From contig NZ_JAMJWC010000001.1 in NCBI RefSeq assembly GCF_023554555.1, forward strand, positions 62,001 through 126,000: a DNA stretch of 64,000 nucleotides. The letters run 5' to 3'. Origin of the DNA: Sphingobacterium sp. lm-10. Its GTDB lineage: Bacteria > Bacteroidota > Bacteroidia > Sphingobacteriales > Sphingobacteriaceae. Positions within the stretch are counted from its first letter, which is position 1. The number at the start of each line of letters is the position of its first letter. The position numbers and the translations under genes were made by a program. Below the pieces are notes generated by a model that was given only the letters and a program-made list of their open reading frames with translations, did not search any database and was not told the DNA's origin. Shown here piece by piece: positions 1 through 8,872 of this stretch.

Positions 1-2
1 GA

Positions 3-488
3 GAAGTTTATGTAATGGTGGGCGATGCCAGCTTTTTAATGTTGTCTGCTGATATAATAACCTCCATACAAGAAGGATACAAGCTTATTATTATCCTGAT
101 TAATAACCACGGCTACGCCAGTATTGGAGGGCTTTCCAGATCCCTGGGTATGGAAGGTTTTGGTACACAATATCGCGCTCGTAACAACGAGTCGGGTCAG
201 TTAGACGGCGGATTACTACCAGTGAATCTAGCAGAAAATGCTCGCAGTTTAGGCGCTATCGTGTTGGAAGCGCATCGGCCGGACGACTTCGCGGAAGCGC
301 TACAGGTTGCTAAAACAACAGATAGTACAACAGTGATCTATGTCGAGACCGCTGGCGAACGTAAAATGGCGGGCTATGGACATGCTTGGTGGGAGGTGCC
401 GATCGCTTCCGTTGCCTACAATGCTAAGGTGTGCGAAGCGTATCAAAAAAATAGCGAACAGAAAGAGCGTCAGCGCTATCATCTCTAA
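3..488 (+). CDS. iolD: IolD, trihydroxycyclohexane-1,2-dione hydrolase, C-terminal part
   Basis: ThDP-dependent enzyme that opens the ring of 3D-trihydroxycyclohexane-1,2-dione in myo-inositol catabolism. The reading frame is open from base 3, so the gene is cut by the window edge; 161 C-terminal residues remain of a family usually over 600 long. The ThDP/Mg motif is visible as GDAS followed about 25 residues later by LINNHGYASIGGL. The ATG at 15 is internal, because the residues before it (EVYV) fit the family. Nine bases separate it from the transporter, and mmsA, iolE and iolG follow on the same strand. Other ThDP enzymes share the GD..NN motif, but this gene context makes IolD the best call. 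Confidence 0.9.
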   Translation, partial: EVYVMVGDASFLMLSADIITSIQEGYKLIIILINNHGYASIGGLSRSLGMEGFGTQYRARNNESGQLDGGLLPVNLAENARSLGAIVLEAHRPDDFAEALQVAKTTDSTTVIYVETAGERKMAGYGHAWWEVPIASVAYNAKVCEAYQKNSEQKERQRYHL

Positions 489-497
489 TACAGTATT

Positions 498-2078
498 ATG
501 ATTACTGTTATTAGTTTTGTAGGTTTTACAGTTTTTGTAGGCATCTATGCCTGGTATCGACTGCGGAAGGATAACCTGTCGTCGCAGGACGGGTATTTTT
601 TGGGAGGTAGGAGCTTGACGGGATCCGTTATTGCAGCGTCTATGATCATGTCCAATATCTCCACCGAGCATTTGGTAGGTATGAATGGCTCGGCCTATAG
701 AAACGGCTTTATTATTATTGCTTGGGAGGTCACCTCGGCCTTGGCATTAATCCTGGCGGCCATATACTTTGTTCCAAAGTACTTGCGTATGGGAGTCGTC
801 ACGATCCCACAGTATCTGGATAGACGTTTCGACAAAGGTACAAGCTCACTTATTGCGCTGTTTTTGTTGGTCTCATTTGCCGTAACCTTGTTGCCGATTG
901 TCCTCTACACCGGAGCGATCAATTTAGAAAGTATCTTCAATACATCAGAGCTTTTGGGTATAAGCAAAGCAAGTAGCCTATGGATCACGGTGGTAGTGGT
1001 CGGCGTACTCGGTGCGGCCTATGCGGTGATTGGAGGGCTAAAGGCCGTTGCGGTGTCAGATGTTATCTATGGTTACGGATTGTTGCTAGCTGGCCTCCTC
1101 ATCCCAGTTCTCGCCCTGATTTATATTGGTGATGGGAATCCTTTGTTGGGAATGGAAAAGCTGTTCAGGCATAGTCCGGAAAAATTCAATGTTATTGGAG
1201 CAGAAGATTCGATATTACCCTTTAGTACGCTTTTCACCGGTTTGATGATCAACCAAATCTACTTTTGGTGCATGAATCAAACCATTATACAAAGAGTATT
1301 TGGTGCCAAAAATTTGGAGGAAGCACAGAAAGGGCTGTTGTACACGGGGATGTTAAAGATCCTGGTGCCTTTTATCATCGTACTGCCAGGAGTGATCGGT
1401 TATTACTATTTCAAGGACGAATTTTACGCAGATCAAGATTTGGTTTATCCTGCACTGGTGAAACGTATTCTGCCTGTCTCGTTATTGGGCTTGTTTGCGG
1501 CAATTATAGTCGGGGCGGTGTTAAGTACTTTTAATGCCGTTTTGAACAGCGCATCCACGATTTTTAGCATTGATGTTTACAAGCGCCTGATCAATAAAAA
1601 GGCAGACGATCGCACCTTGGTGCGTATGGGACGCCTTGCTGCGAGCATCTTGGCGGTGAGTTCTATTATTGCGGCCCCCTTCGTCGCTCGTGCTCCTAAC
1701 GGTTTGTACCAACTTCTGCAGGAGCTAAACGGTATATTTTTTATTCCCATTGCTTCCATTATGTTGGGTGGATTTTTCTTTCCACGCATCTCCGCGCCAG
1801 CGGCAAAGGCAGCGATGTGTATAGGCTTACTATTCTATGTGTCTTGTACATTCATTTTTAAAGTGAATATCCATTTCGTTCACCTCTGGGGAATTGAGTT
1901 TTTGTTGAACATGGGCGTCATGTTCGCGGTATCTTATTTTTACCCACGGCCAGTGGTGTCAGAGACTTTGGAAAATGAGGCACCGATACCGATGCTTGCC
2001 TGGCGTTATGCAAAGCCCTTTGGCTTGGCGCTGCTGCTCGTAACGTTGGCTATCTATATATTATTAGGAAACGTTTAA
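498..2078 (+). CDS. Sodium:solute symporter (SSS family), probable inositol transporter
   Basis: Sodium-coupled inner-membrane uptake protein of 526 residues. It is hydrophobic throughout, with about 13-14 likely membrane segments. The family signature YFLGGRSLTG lies near residues 33-42, followed by a second segment with the MSNIS..HLVGM pattern typical of SGLT-like members. It sits inside the inositol operon between iolD and mmsA, with 9 and 12 nt gaps, so inositol or a related cyclitol is the inferred substrate. The sequence alone does not fix the substrate; SGLT-like relatives also carry sugars and sialic acid. Confidence 0.88.
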   Translation: MITVISFVGFTVFVGIYAWYRLRKDNLSSQDGYFLGGRSLTGSVIAASMIMSNISTEHLVGMNGSAYRNGFIIIAWEVTSALALILAAIYFVPKYLRMGVVTIPQYLDRRFDKGTSSLIALFLLVSFAVTLLPIVLYTGAINLESIFNTSELLGISKASSLWITVVVVGVLGAAYAVIGGLKAVAVSDVIYGYGLLLAGLLIPVLALIYIGDGNPLLGMEKLFRHSPEKFNVIGAEDSILPFSTLFTGLMINQIYFWCMNQTIIQRVFGAKNLEEAQKGLLYTGMLKILVPFIIVLPGVIGYYYFKDEFYADQDLVYPALVKRILPVSLLGLFAAIIVGAVLSTFNAVLNSASTIFSIDVYKRLINKKADDRTLVRMGRLAASILAVSSIIAAPFVARAPNGLYQLLQELNGIFFIPIASIMLGGFFFPRISAPAAKAAMCIGLLFYVSCTFIFKVNIHFVHLWGIEFLLNMGVMFAVSYFYPRPVVSETLENEAPIPMLAWRYAKPFGLALLLVTLAIYILLGNV

Positions 2079-2090
2079 AATTAAATAAAA

Positions 2091-3566
2091 ATGGAAATAT
2101 TAAAGAATTATGTAAATGCAGGCTGGGTGCAAAGTGCTGAATCGGAGTCTATTACTGTGATTAATCCAGCAACACAGGAACGTTTAGCTGCTGTTCCCTA
2201 TGGTCCTGCTACAGGTATTGACGTTGACCAAGCTGTTAAGGCCGCTGCATCAGCGGCCGCATCTTGGGCTGAAACGCCGGTTATGCAACGTGTACAGCCA
2301 CTTTTTCGTCTCAAGACGCTTTTGGAAAATCACCTGCACGAACTTGCAGAAACCATTACCCAAGAATCGGGAAAAACCAAAGCGGAAGCTTTGGGCGAAA
2401 TGCAGCGTGCGATTGAAAATGTGGAAACCGCCTGTGCCACACCGCTGTTGATGCAAAGTGAGTTTTCCGAGAACATCGCCCGTGGGGTGGATGAGTTTGT
2501 TATTCGGCAACCACTGGGGGTATGTGTATGTATTGCGCCATTTAATTTTCCGGGGATGATTCCTTTCTGGTTTCTACCTTATGCCATCGCCTGCGGAAAT
2601 ACATTTGTCCTGAAGCCATCTGAAAAAGTACCGTTGACGATGCAAAAGGTCGTGCAGCTTATGGAGCAGATAGGCTTGCCTAAAGGCGTGGTCAACCTCG
2701 TGCATGGTGGTAAAGAAACGGTGGATGCCTTGTTGGAGCACCCTTTAGTAAAAGCGGTAAGCTTTGTCGGATCTACCCAGGTAGCACGTTATGTATATGC
2801 CAAAGGCGCACAGCATGGCAAACGTGTGCAGGCTCAAGGTGGAGCCAAAAATCCTGTCGTGGTGCTTCCAGATGCCGATTTGGATACCACAGCGCGTATC
2901 ATTACGGATAGCGTGTATGGCTGTGCTGGACAGCGGTGCCTTGCAGCCTCTAATATTGTGCTTGTCGACGACCAGCAGGGGCGTGTGAAAGAGGCGCTGT
3001 ATGAAGCTGCGAAGAGTAGGGTTACCGGCTACGGACTGGATGAACAGGTGGACATGGGTCCTGTGATTTCAACGGAAAGCAAAGCACGTATTGAAAATCT
3101 TATTGCGCTAGGGAAACAGGAAGGCGCTGCGTTGCTGCTGGATGGTCGTCAGGCGAGTATCGATGGATTTGAACAAGGGAATTTTTTGAAACCCACTATT
3201 CTTGCCGACGTCCCATTAGATGGAAAGCTTATCAAAACTGAAATATTCGGGCCAGTTATGAGTTTGATCAACCTTCCAACGGTTGATGAAGCCATTGCTT
3301 TCGTTAACAAAAACCAGTACGGCAATATGGCCTGTTTGTTCACGAGTAGCGGCGCACACGCGCGGAAGTTCAGAAGTGAAGCAAATGCCGGAAACATCGG
3401 AATCAACATAGGTGTGGCCGCACCGATGGCGCAATTTCCTTTTAGCGGATGGAACGACAGCTTCTTTGGCGACCTCCATGGACAGGGGCGTCATGCCATC
3501 GAGTTTTTTACACAGACGAAAGTTGTTATTGAACGTTGGCCGAAAGAATGGTCTAGAAAATTTTAA
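2091..3566 (+). CDS. mmsA: CoA-acylating (methyl)malonate-semialdehyde dehydrogenase
   Basis: Catalyses the last inositol-pathway oxidation, malonate semialdehyde (or methylmalonate semialdehyde from valine) plus CoA and NAD to acetyl-CoA (or propionyl-CoA); called IolA in bacilli. Length 491 is normal for the family. Visible aldehyde-dehydrogenase features are the substrate-channel stretch [11 protein letters not shown] near residue 150, the NAD-binding FVGST, the QGGAKN segment, and catalytic Cys283 in GCAGQRCLA. The pattern QGGAKNPVV and GQRC distinguishes MMSDH from ordinary aldehyde dehydrogenases, which carry ELGGK. It is followed by iolE after only 4 nt, so the two are probably translationally linked. 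Confidence 0.93.
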   Translation: MEILKNYVNAGWVQSAESESITVINPATQERLAAVPYGPATGIDVDQAVKAAASAAASWAETPVMQRVQPLFRLKTLLENHLHELAETITQESGKTKAEALGEMQRAIENVETACATPLLMQSEFSENIARGVDEFVIRQPLGVCVCIAPFNFPGMIPFWFLPYAIACGNTFVLKPSEKVPLTMQKVVQLMEQIGLPKGVVNLVHGGKETVDALLEHPLVKAVSFVGSTQVARYVYAKGAQHGKRVQAQGGAKNPVVVLPDADLDTTARIITDSVYGCAGQRCLAASNIVLVDDQQGRVKEALYEAAKSRVTGYGLDEQVDMGPVISTESKARIENLIALGKQEGAALLLDGRQASIDGFEQGNFLKPTILADVPLDGKLIKTEIFGPVMSLINLPTVDEAIAFVNKNQYGNMACLFTSSGAHARKFRSEANAGNIGINIGVAAPMAQFPFSGWNDSFFGDLHGQGRHAIEFFTQTKVVIERWPKEWSRKF

Positions 3567-3570
3567 ATCG

Positions 3571-4476
3571 ATGGAAAAGATAAGAATTGCGAATGCGCCA
3601 TGTTCGTGGGGTGTTTTAGAATTTGACTTTGAAGCCAAGGAACCGGAATATGAGCAGGTACTTCGTGAAATCCAAGAAACCGGTTATATCGGTACAGAAT
3701 TGGGTGACTGGGGTTTTATGCCGACAGATCCTAACGCCCTGCGCGCCGCAATAAACGCACATGAACTAGAGCTTGTTGGTGCTTTTGTTCCAGTCGCGTT
3801 GGCCGTTGCAGATGCGCACGAACCAGGAAAGAATGCAGCGCTCCGCGTGGCCAAGTTGCTAAAGGAAGCTGGCTATGACGACGCATTCATTGTATTGGCC
3901 GATGATAACGGTAGTGTTACCGAACGTACACAACACGCGGGACGTATTGTGGAGGCACAGGGTTTAACGGACGAACAATGGCAGGTATTTGCACAAGGCG
4001 CAGAGGCCATTGCCAATGCAGTAAGGGAAAGCTATGGCCTTCGCACGGTATTTCATCACCATGGTGCTGGCTACGTAGAGACAGTAAATGAAGTGGAGAC
4101 CTTCTTGAAACTGACTGATCCCAGCAGTATTGGGCTGTGTTTTGACACTGGACACTATGCATTGGGCGGTGGAAATCCAATAAAAGGATTGCAAAAATAT
4201 ATCGATCGCATATGGCATGTACATTTCAAGGATTTTGATCCCTCGGTAGCGGCAAGGTTGAAGGATCATCGATGGGATTATTTTGATGCAGTGCGTCATG
4301 GTATTTTTTGTGAGCTGGGTAAAGGAAATGTAGACTTTCATGCAGCATTTGAAATTTTGGAACAAAGCGGATATGAGGGCTGGATTGTGGTGGAGCAGGA
4401 TGTGTTGCCGGGCATGGGAAGACCGAAGGTGTATGCAGCAAAAAATAGGGCGTATTTACAAAGATTAGGAATCTAA
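3571..4476 (+). CDS. iolE: IolE, myo-inosose-2 dehydratase
   Basis: Dehydrates scyllo-inosose (2-keto-myo-inositol) to the dione that IolD uses. It is a 301-residue TIM-barrel protein of the xylose-isomerase-like superfamily. The start at 3571 gives MEKIRIANAPCSWGVLEFD, the conserved N-terminus of the family; a longer frame reaching back to 3412 would run through the end of mmsA and is rejected. Likely metal and substrate segments are FHHHGAGYVET, CFDTGHYALGGG, HVHFKDFD and the C-terminal VVEQDV. It begins 4 nt after mmsA and ends 11 nt before iolG. Confidence 0.94.
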   Translation: MEKIRIANAPCSWGVLEFDFEAKEPEYEQVLREIQETGYIGTELGDWGFMPTDPNALRAAINAHELELVGAFVPVALAVADAHEPGKNAALRVAKLLKEAGYDDAFIVLADDNGSVTERTQHAGRIVEAQGLTDEQWQVFAQGAEAIANAVRESYGLRTVFHHHGAGYVETVNEVETFLKLTDPSSIGLCFDTGHYALGGGNPIKGLQKYIDRIWHVHFKDFDPSVAARLKDHRWDYFDAVRHGIFCELGKGNVDFHAAFEILEQSGYEGWIVVEQDVLPGMGRPKVYAAKNRAYLQRLGI

Positions 4477-4487
4477 ACAGAAAAGTT

Positions 4488-5468
4488 ATGAAGCTCAAAA
4501 TAGGTATTATCGGCTTTGGCCGAATCGGCAAAATACACTACAACAATATTGCACAACAAATAGAGGATGCGCAGGTACTGCTACTTGCGGATGTAAATCA
4601 GGACGGATTGCCGCAAGAGGTAACGCTTACAGACGTAGACAGCTTGATCGACAGTCCTGATATCGATGCGGTGGTGATTTGTTCGCCAACCGATACGCAT
4701 GCCGATTATGTCGAACGGTGTGCACGTGCTGGTAAACATGTTTTCTGTGAAAAACCCTTGGATCTTTCCTTGGATCGTATTGAAAAAACACTGGCGGTAC
4801 TAGAAGAAACGGATATTAAGTTGATGCTTGGATTCAACAGACGGTTTGATCCTAATTTCCTAAAGCTGCGTAGCTTGGTGCAAGATGGAAAGGTTGGCGA
4901 TTTACAGATTGTCAAAATTACCAGTAGAGATCCCGGGCCGCCGCCCTTGACTTACTTGCAAAGCTCGGGAGGTATGTTTTTAGATATGAGCATTCATGAT
5001 TTTGACATGGCGCGGTATATGATGGGCAAAAGGGTGGTGCAGGTCTATGCAGAGGCCTCCACCTTAACCGGCGGCGACGTGGAAGTTGCTGGCGACATTG
5101 ATACGGCGGTGATCACGCTACGTTTTGAAGATGGTGCATTAGCTGTGATTGATAATAGCCGTAAAGCCATTTATGGCTATGATCAGCGTATGGAAGTATT
5201 TGGTTCCAAAGGAATGGCCAAAGTGGAAAACAATGCTCCGGATACGCATCTTTATTATGGAAAGAACATGGTAGAGGCGTCTTTACCTTTAAATTTCTTT
5301 ATGGATCGCTACACAGACTCTTATTTAGCAGAAATGCGTGCATTCGTGCGCGCCTGTATTGATGATACGCCTGTTCCGGTAGGGGCGGTAGATGGCAAGG
5401 AGGCTGCAAAGATTGCCGTTGCGGCTATACGTTCTGTTCGCGAAAGAAAACCAGTTCAGATCGATTAA
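4488..5468 (+). CDS. iolG: IolG, inositol 2-dehydrogenase (Gfo/Idh/MocA family)
   Basis: NAD-dependent oxidation of myo-inositol (or an epimer) to 2-keto-inositol, the first step of the pathway. Length 326. The N-terminal Rossmann motif GFGRIG is at residues 10-15, the family EKP motif at 88-90 (catalytic Lys89), and the D166-x3-H170 pair in DMSIHDFD matches the catalytic Asp/His of characterised inositol dehydrogenases. It is the last gene of the operon and a hairpin follows directly. Members of this family vary in substrate, so the inositol assignment leans on the operon. I see no iolB, iolC or iolJ in the window. Confidence 0.9.
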   Translation: MKLKIGIIGFGRIGKIHYNNIAQQIEDAQVLLLADVNQDGLPQEVTLTDVDSLIDSPDIDAVVICSPTDTHADYVERCARAGKHVFCEKPLDLSLDRIEKTLAVLEETDIKLMLGFNRRFDPNFLKLRSLVQDGKVGDLQIVKITSRDPGPPPLTYLQSSGGMFLDMSIHDFDMARYMMGKRVVQVYAEASTLTGGDVEVAGDIDTAVITLRFEDGALAVIDNSRKAIYGYDQRMEVFGSKGMAKVENNAPDTHLYYGKNMVEASLPLNFFMDRYTDSYLAEMRAFVRACIDDTPVPVGAVDGKEAAKIAVAAIRSVRERKPVQID

Positions 5469-5473
5469 CAATA

Positions 5474-5510
5474 ATATGCACCGCCGAAATCTGTTTTTGG
5501 CGGTGCATAT
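5474..5510 (+). terminator. Hairpin ending the inositol operon
   Basis: Perfect 12-bp inverted repeat (5474-5485 with 5499-5510, arm ATATGCACCGCC) around a 13-nt loop, starting six bases after the iolG stop codon. There is no clean T run after it, so efficiency is uncertain, but position and stem strength fit the operon end. Confidence 0.6.
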
Positions 5511-5633
5511 TTCAGCAGTGTTTTATGATCAATAATTTCAAATAACGGAAGCCATTCCCACCTCATTAAGCCAAATTTAACGCTATTTGATATAGGTTTC
5601 TAATTTGGGTTCAATAGACCGATATAAAGTTCG

Positions 5634-5641
5634 TAAATTTG
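5634..5641 (+). promoter_or_regulatory. Candidate -7 element for the helicase gene
   Basis: TAAATTTG matches the Bacteroidota -7 consensus TAnnTTTG, 71 nt before the GTG start at 5712. The nearest TTTG upstream (5604-5607) is 26 nt away, longer than usual, so the -33 box is not convincing. Confidence 0.4.
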
Positions 5642-5711
5642 AAAGATGTTTCGAGATCGGATGACTAAATCACGAAATAGGATGTAAATAATTTGTGAAC
5701 AGAAAATTAAG

Positions 5712-8006
5712 GTGCATAATTCATTGAATAATAGTAATATAGGAGATTATTTAGCCGGGCTCAACCCCTCCCAACGTGGTGCGGTAGAACAAATTCAAGG
5801 CCCGGTAATGATTGTAGCGGGAGCCGGATCTGGAAAAACGCGTGTCATTACGTATCGCGTAGCCCATTTGATTCGCCAAGGAGTAGATCCATTCAATATT
5901 TTGGTGTTGACTTTTACCAATAAGGCTGCAAAAGAGATGCGAGAGCGGATCATGAAAGTAGTAGGGTCGGAAGCAAAGAATATTTGGATGGGTACCTTTC
6001 ACTCTGTCTTCGCACGAATCTTGCGTTCGGAAGCTGAGTTGATTGGCTATCCACGCAATTTTACGATTTATGATACAGATGATACGAAGAGTTTGCTTCG
6101 CGCGATATTGCGAGAGATGAATCTCGACGATAAGCTATATAATGTAAATCATGTGTACGGACGGATTTCTTCGGCCAAGAATAATTTGATTTCTCCTCAG
6201 GAATATAATAAAAATGAGGCCATTATGGCCGAAGATCGTGCTAATGGTCGCCCGCAATTGGGAGAAATCTACATGACCTACGCGCAACGATGTTACCGTG
6301 CAGGAGCGATGGATTTTGATGATTTGTTGTTCAAAACCAATGTTTTGCTCAATAAACATCCAGATACATTGCACAAATATCAGCATCAGTTCAAATACCT
6401 CATGGTGGATGAGTATCAGGATACCAACTTTTCGCAATACCTTATTGTGAAGCGTTTGGCTGCGGTGCACGAAAATATCTGTGTGGTAGGAGATGATGCG
6501 CAAAGTATTTATGCATTTCGAGGAGCGAATATTCAAAACATCCTAAATTTTCAGAAAGATTATCCTGATGTAAAGGTATTCAAATTGGAACAGAACTATC
6601 GTTCTACCAAGATGATCGTGAATGCGGCTAACAGTATTATTGCCAACAATAAGAACCAGTTAGAGAAAAATGTCTTTTCTGATAACGAGGATGGCGAAAA
6701 AATTAAGGTTAATCGTGCTTTCTCGGACAATGAAGAAGGGAAAATCGTCGCCGAAGCTATCACGCAGGAAAAGGCATTAAAAAGCTTACGTTATAAGGAT
6801 TTTGCCATTCTGTATCGTACCAACGCGCAATCCCGTTCGTTGGAAGAAGCCTTACGTAAGCTCAATGTTCCTTATAAACTGTATGGCGGAACCTCCTTCT
6901 ACCAACGGAAGGAAATCAAGGATTTGATCTCCTATTTCAGACTCACTTTCAACCCAAATGATGAGGAAGCACTGAAGCGCGTGATCAATTATCCACGCCG
7001 AGGAATTGGCGATACCACCATTGAAAAGCTTATGGTCGCGGCGGATCAGAATAATTATCGACTTTGGGATGTCTTAGCAAATGCTGGTAGTATTCTTGAT
7101 GGGCGAAGTGCCACGGCTGTCGTGAATTTTGCGACCATGATCCAAAGTTTTCAAGCTACAGCAAAAAATCATTCTGCTTTCGATACGGCAATGCATATCG
7201 CACAGCACTCCGGGATTCTGAAGAGCTTGTATGAAGATAAGTCCGTCGAAGGGTTGAGCCGGTATGAAAATATTCAGGAATTGCTCAACGGTATTAAAGA
7301 ATTTTCTGAAAGAGAGGATTTGGAAGAGAAAGGCTTGGATATCTTTTTGCAGGATGTGGCTTTGCTAACCAATGACGACAAAGACAAAGATCCAAATGCG
7401 GATACGGTTTCGCTGATGACGATACATGCATCGAAGGGATTGGAGTTTAATTCTGTGTTTATCGTAGGTATGGAAGAAAACCTTTTTCCATCTCAACTGT
7501 CTCTAAACTCAAGATCCGAATTAGAAGAAGAGCGCCGACTATTTTATGTGGCCGTGACGCGTGCAGAGAAGAAGTTACATATTTCTTATGCCACATCGCG
7601 CTATCGCTGGGGTTCTTTAAATAACTGTGAGCCGAGTCGGTTTTTGGATGAATTGGCTCCGGCCTGCCTAGAGTTAGATTTTAAACCAAGAGTTCCTGCG
7701 CAGCAGGAGGGAGGTTTTCAATCCGAGCGCATGGCCTGGCAAAGAGAAGAGTCATTTAGCAAGCCGAAGCCTAAAGTGGTTAAAACGACTTCAATTTTGC
7801 CTAAAGCCCATGTGCCGACGGCAGGATTTGCACCATCGGATACGAGCGGGCTACAAGTAGGTATGGAAGTGGAGCATGAGCGATTCGGTTTTGGTAAAGT
7901 AGTTAATCTAGAGGGTAACAAGCCCGACATAAAAGCAACTATTTTTTTCAAAGAGTTGGGACAGAAGCAATTGTTGCTTAAATTTGCTAAGCTTAGAATT
8001 GTATAG
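5712..8006 (+). CDS. pcrA: UvrD/PcrA-type superfamily 1 DNA helicase
   Basis: ATP-dependent 3'-5' DNA helicase for repair and replication restart. All SF1A motifs can be read: Walker A AGAGSGKT at residues 36-43, then TFTNKAAKEM, DEYQDTN, GDDAQSIYAFRGAN, QNYRST, TIHASKGLEF and FYVAVTRAEK. The C-terminal 50 residues form the small PcrA/UvrD tail domain (VEHERFGFGKV). Length 764 is normal. The start is GTG at 5712: an in-frame stop lies at 5685 and no ATG intervenes, while the next candidates would cut into the N-terminus. DUF4290 follows 71 nt later on the same strand. Confidence 0.95.
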   Translation: MHNSLNNSNIGDYLAGLNPSQRGAVEQIQGPVMIVAGAGSGKTRVITYRVAHLIRQGVDPFNILVLTFTNKAAKEMRERIMKVVGSEAKNIWMGTFHSVFARILRSEAELIGYPRNFTIYDTDDTKSLLRAILREMNLDDKLYNVNHVYGRISSAKNNLISPQEYNKNEAIMAEDRANGRPQLGEIYMTYAQRCYRAGAMDFDDLLFKTNVLLNKHPDTLHKYQHQFKYLMVDEYQDTNFSQYLIVKRLAAVHENICVVGDDAQSIYAFRGANIQNILNFQKDYPDVKVFKLEQNYRSTKMIVNAANSIIANNKNQLEKNVFSDNEDGEKIKVNRAFSDNEEGKIVAEAITQEKALKSLRYKDFAILYRTNAQSRSLEEALRKLNVPYKLYGGTSFYQRKEIKDLISYFRLTFNPNDEEALKRVINYPRRGIGDTTIEKLMVAADQNNYRLWDVLANAGSILDGRSATAVVNFATMIQSFQATAKNHSAFDTAMHIAQHSGILKSLYEDKSVEGLSRYENIQELLNGIKEFSEREDLEEKGLDIFLQDVALLTNDDKDKDPNADTVSLMTIHASKGLEFNSVFIVGMEENLFPSQLSLNSRSELEEERRLFYVAVTRAEKKLHISYATSRYRWGSLNNCEPSRFLDELAPACLELDFKPRVPAQQEGGFQSERMAWQREESFSKPKPKVVKTTSILPKAHVPTAGFAPSDTSGLQVGMEVEHERFGFGKVVNLEGNKPDIKATIFFKELGQKQLLLKFAKLRIV

Positions 8007-8077
8007 AAAAGCACAATTAAAACAATTACAGAACGTCATTAACTTCATAATCAGGCGTTTGCATATAAAATAACACT

Positions 8078-8803
8078 ATGAATTTTGATTATAATAGTAC
8101 TCGGTCGCACTTGATTTTGGCCGAATATGGCCGTAATGTGCAAAATATGGTCGATTATATCTGTACCATAGACGACCGCGAAGAGCGTAACCGTCTGGCT
8201 CAGGTAGTGATCGATATGATGGGAGTTTTGAATCCGCATTTGCGTGATGTGTCTGATTTTAAACATAAGCTTTGGGATCACCTATATATCATTTCTGATT
8301 TTAAGATTGATGTAGATTCTCCGTACCCTATTCCGGATCGAGATGATATCAGACATAAACCAGAAACGCTCCCATATCCGCAAAAACGCATTCGTTACAA
8401 GCACTATGGCCGCACGGTAGAAGATATGATTAGCAAAGCGATCGCACAGCCAGAGCCAGAGTATACCGAGCGTATGGCGCTTTCTATTGCGAACTTTATG
8501 AAGATGGCCTATCTTTCTTGGAATAAAGATTCTGTGTCGGATGAACATATTATTCAGGATTTGAAAGAGCTATCCAAAGGTGTGTTAGTATTACCCGCCG
8601 ATACAGTGCTTACCAAGTTAGATTTCAAATCTGCGCCTCCAGGAAGTCGCACAAAATCTACCATGACCAACCAGCAGAGTAGCCATCAGAAGAATGCCGG
8701 TTCAGGCAAGAAGCCCATGATGAAGAAAAAGGTGGGTGGGTACAGCAACAATAACAATAACAAGAACAACAATTTTAACAACAACAGAAAGAAATTTCAA
8801 TAA
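8078..8803 (+). CDS. DUF4290 family protein
   Basis: A 241-residue protein of unknown function in a family (DUF4290) known from Bacteroidota and usually found directly before murA, as here. The first 180 residues are the conserved part, with YGRNVQNMVDYI near residue 20 and a tract of charged helices. The tail from about residue 190 is low in complexity: basic and Lys-rich, then asparagine-rich, with long runs of AAC/AAT codons at 8740-8795. No signal peptide or membrane segment is visible, so it is probably cytoplasmic. Its link to cell-wall synthesis is inferred only from the neighbourhood. Confidence 0.85.
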   Translation: MNFDYNSTRSHLILAEYGRNVQNMVDYICTIDDREERNRLAQVVIDMMGVLNPHLRDVSDFKHKLWDHLYIISDFKIDVDSPYPIPDRDDIRHKPETLPYPQKRIRYKHYGRTVEDMISKAIAQPEPEYTERMALSIANFMKMAYLSWNKDSVSDEHIIQDLKELSKGVLVLPADTVLTKLDFKSAPPGSRTKSTMTNQQSSHQKNAGSGKKPMMKKKVGGYSNNNNNKNNNFNNNRKKFQ

Positions 8804-8810
8804 ATTGTAA

Positions 8811-8850
8811 GTAACAGAAGAGGTAGATCACGATCTACCTCTTCTGTTAC
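8811..8850. repeat. Near-perfect 40-bp palindrome between DUF4290 and murA
   Basis: Arms 8811-8829 and 8832-8850 are exact reverse complements (19 bp, beginning GTAACAGAAGAGG) with two bases between them; as RNA it would fold into about 17 bp with a 6-nt loop. It begins 7 nt after the DUF4290 stop and ends just before the murA start region. No T run follows, so it is not a textbook terminator. Confidence 0.85.
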
Positions 8851-8872
8851 CTCAATGGAATGCTATATACCT

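Noticed and set aside
3412..3570. N-terminal extension of iolE
   Set aside because: It would overlap the conserved end of mmsA in another frame and add residues absent from the family.
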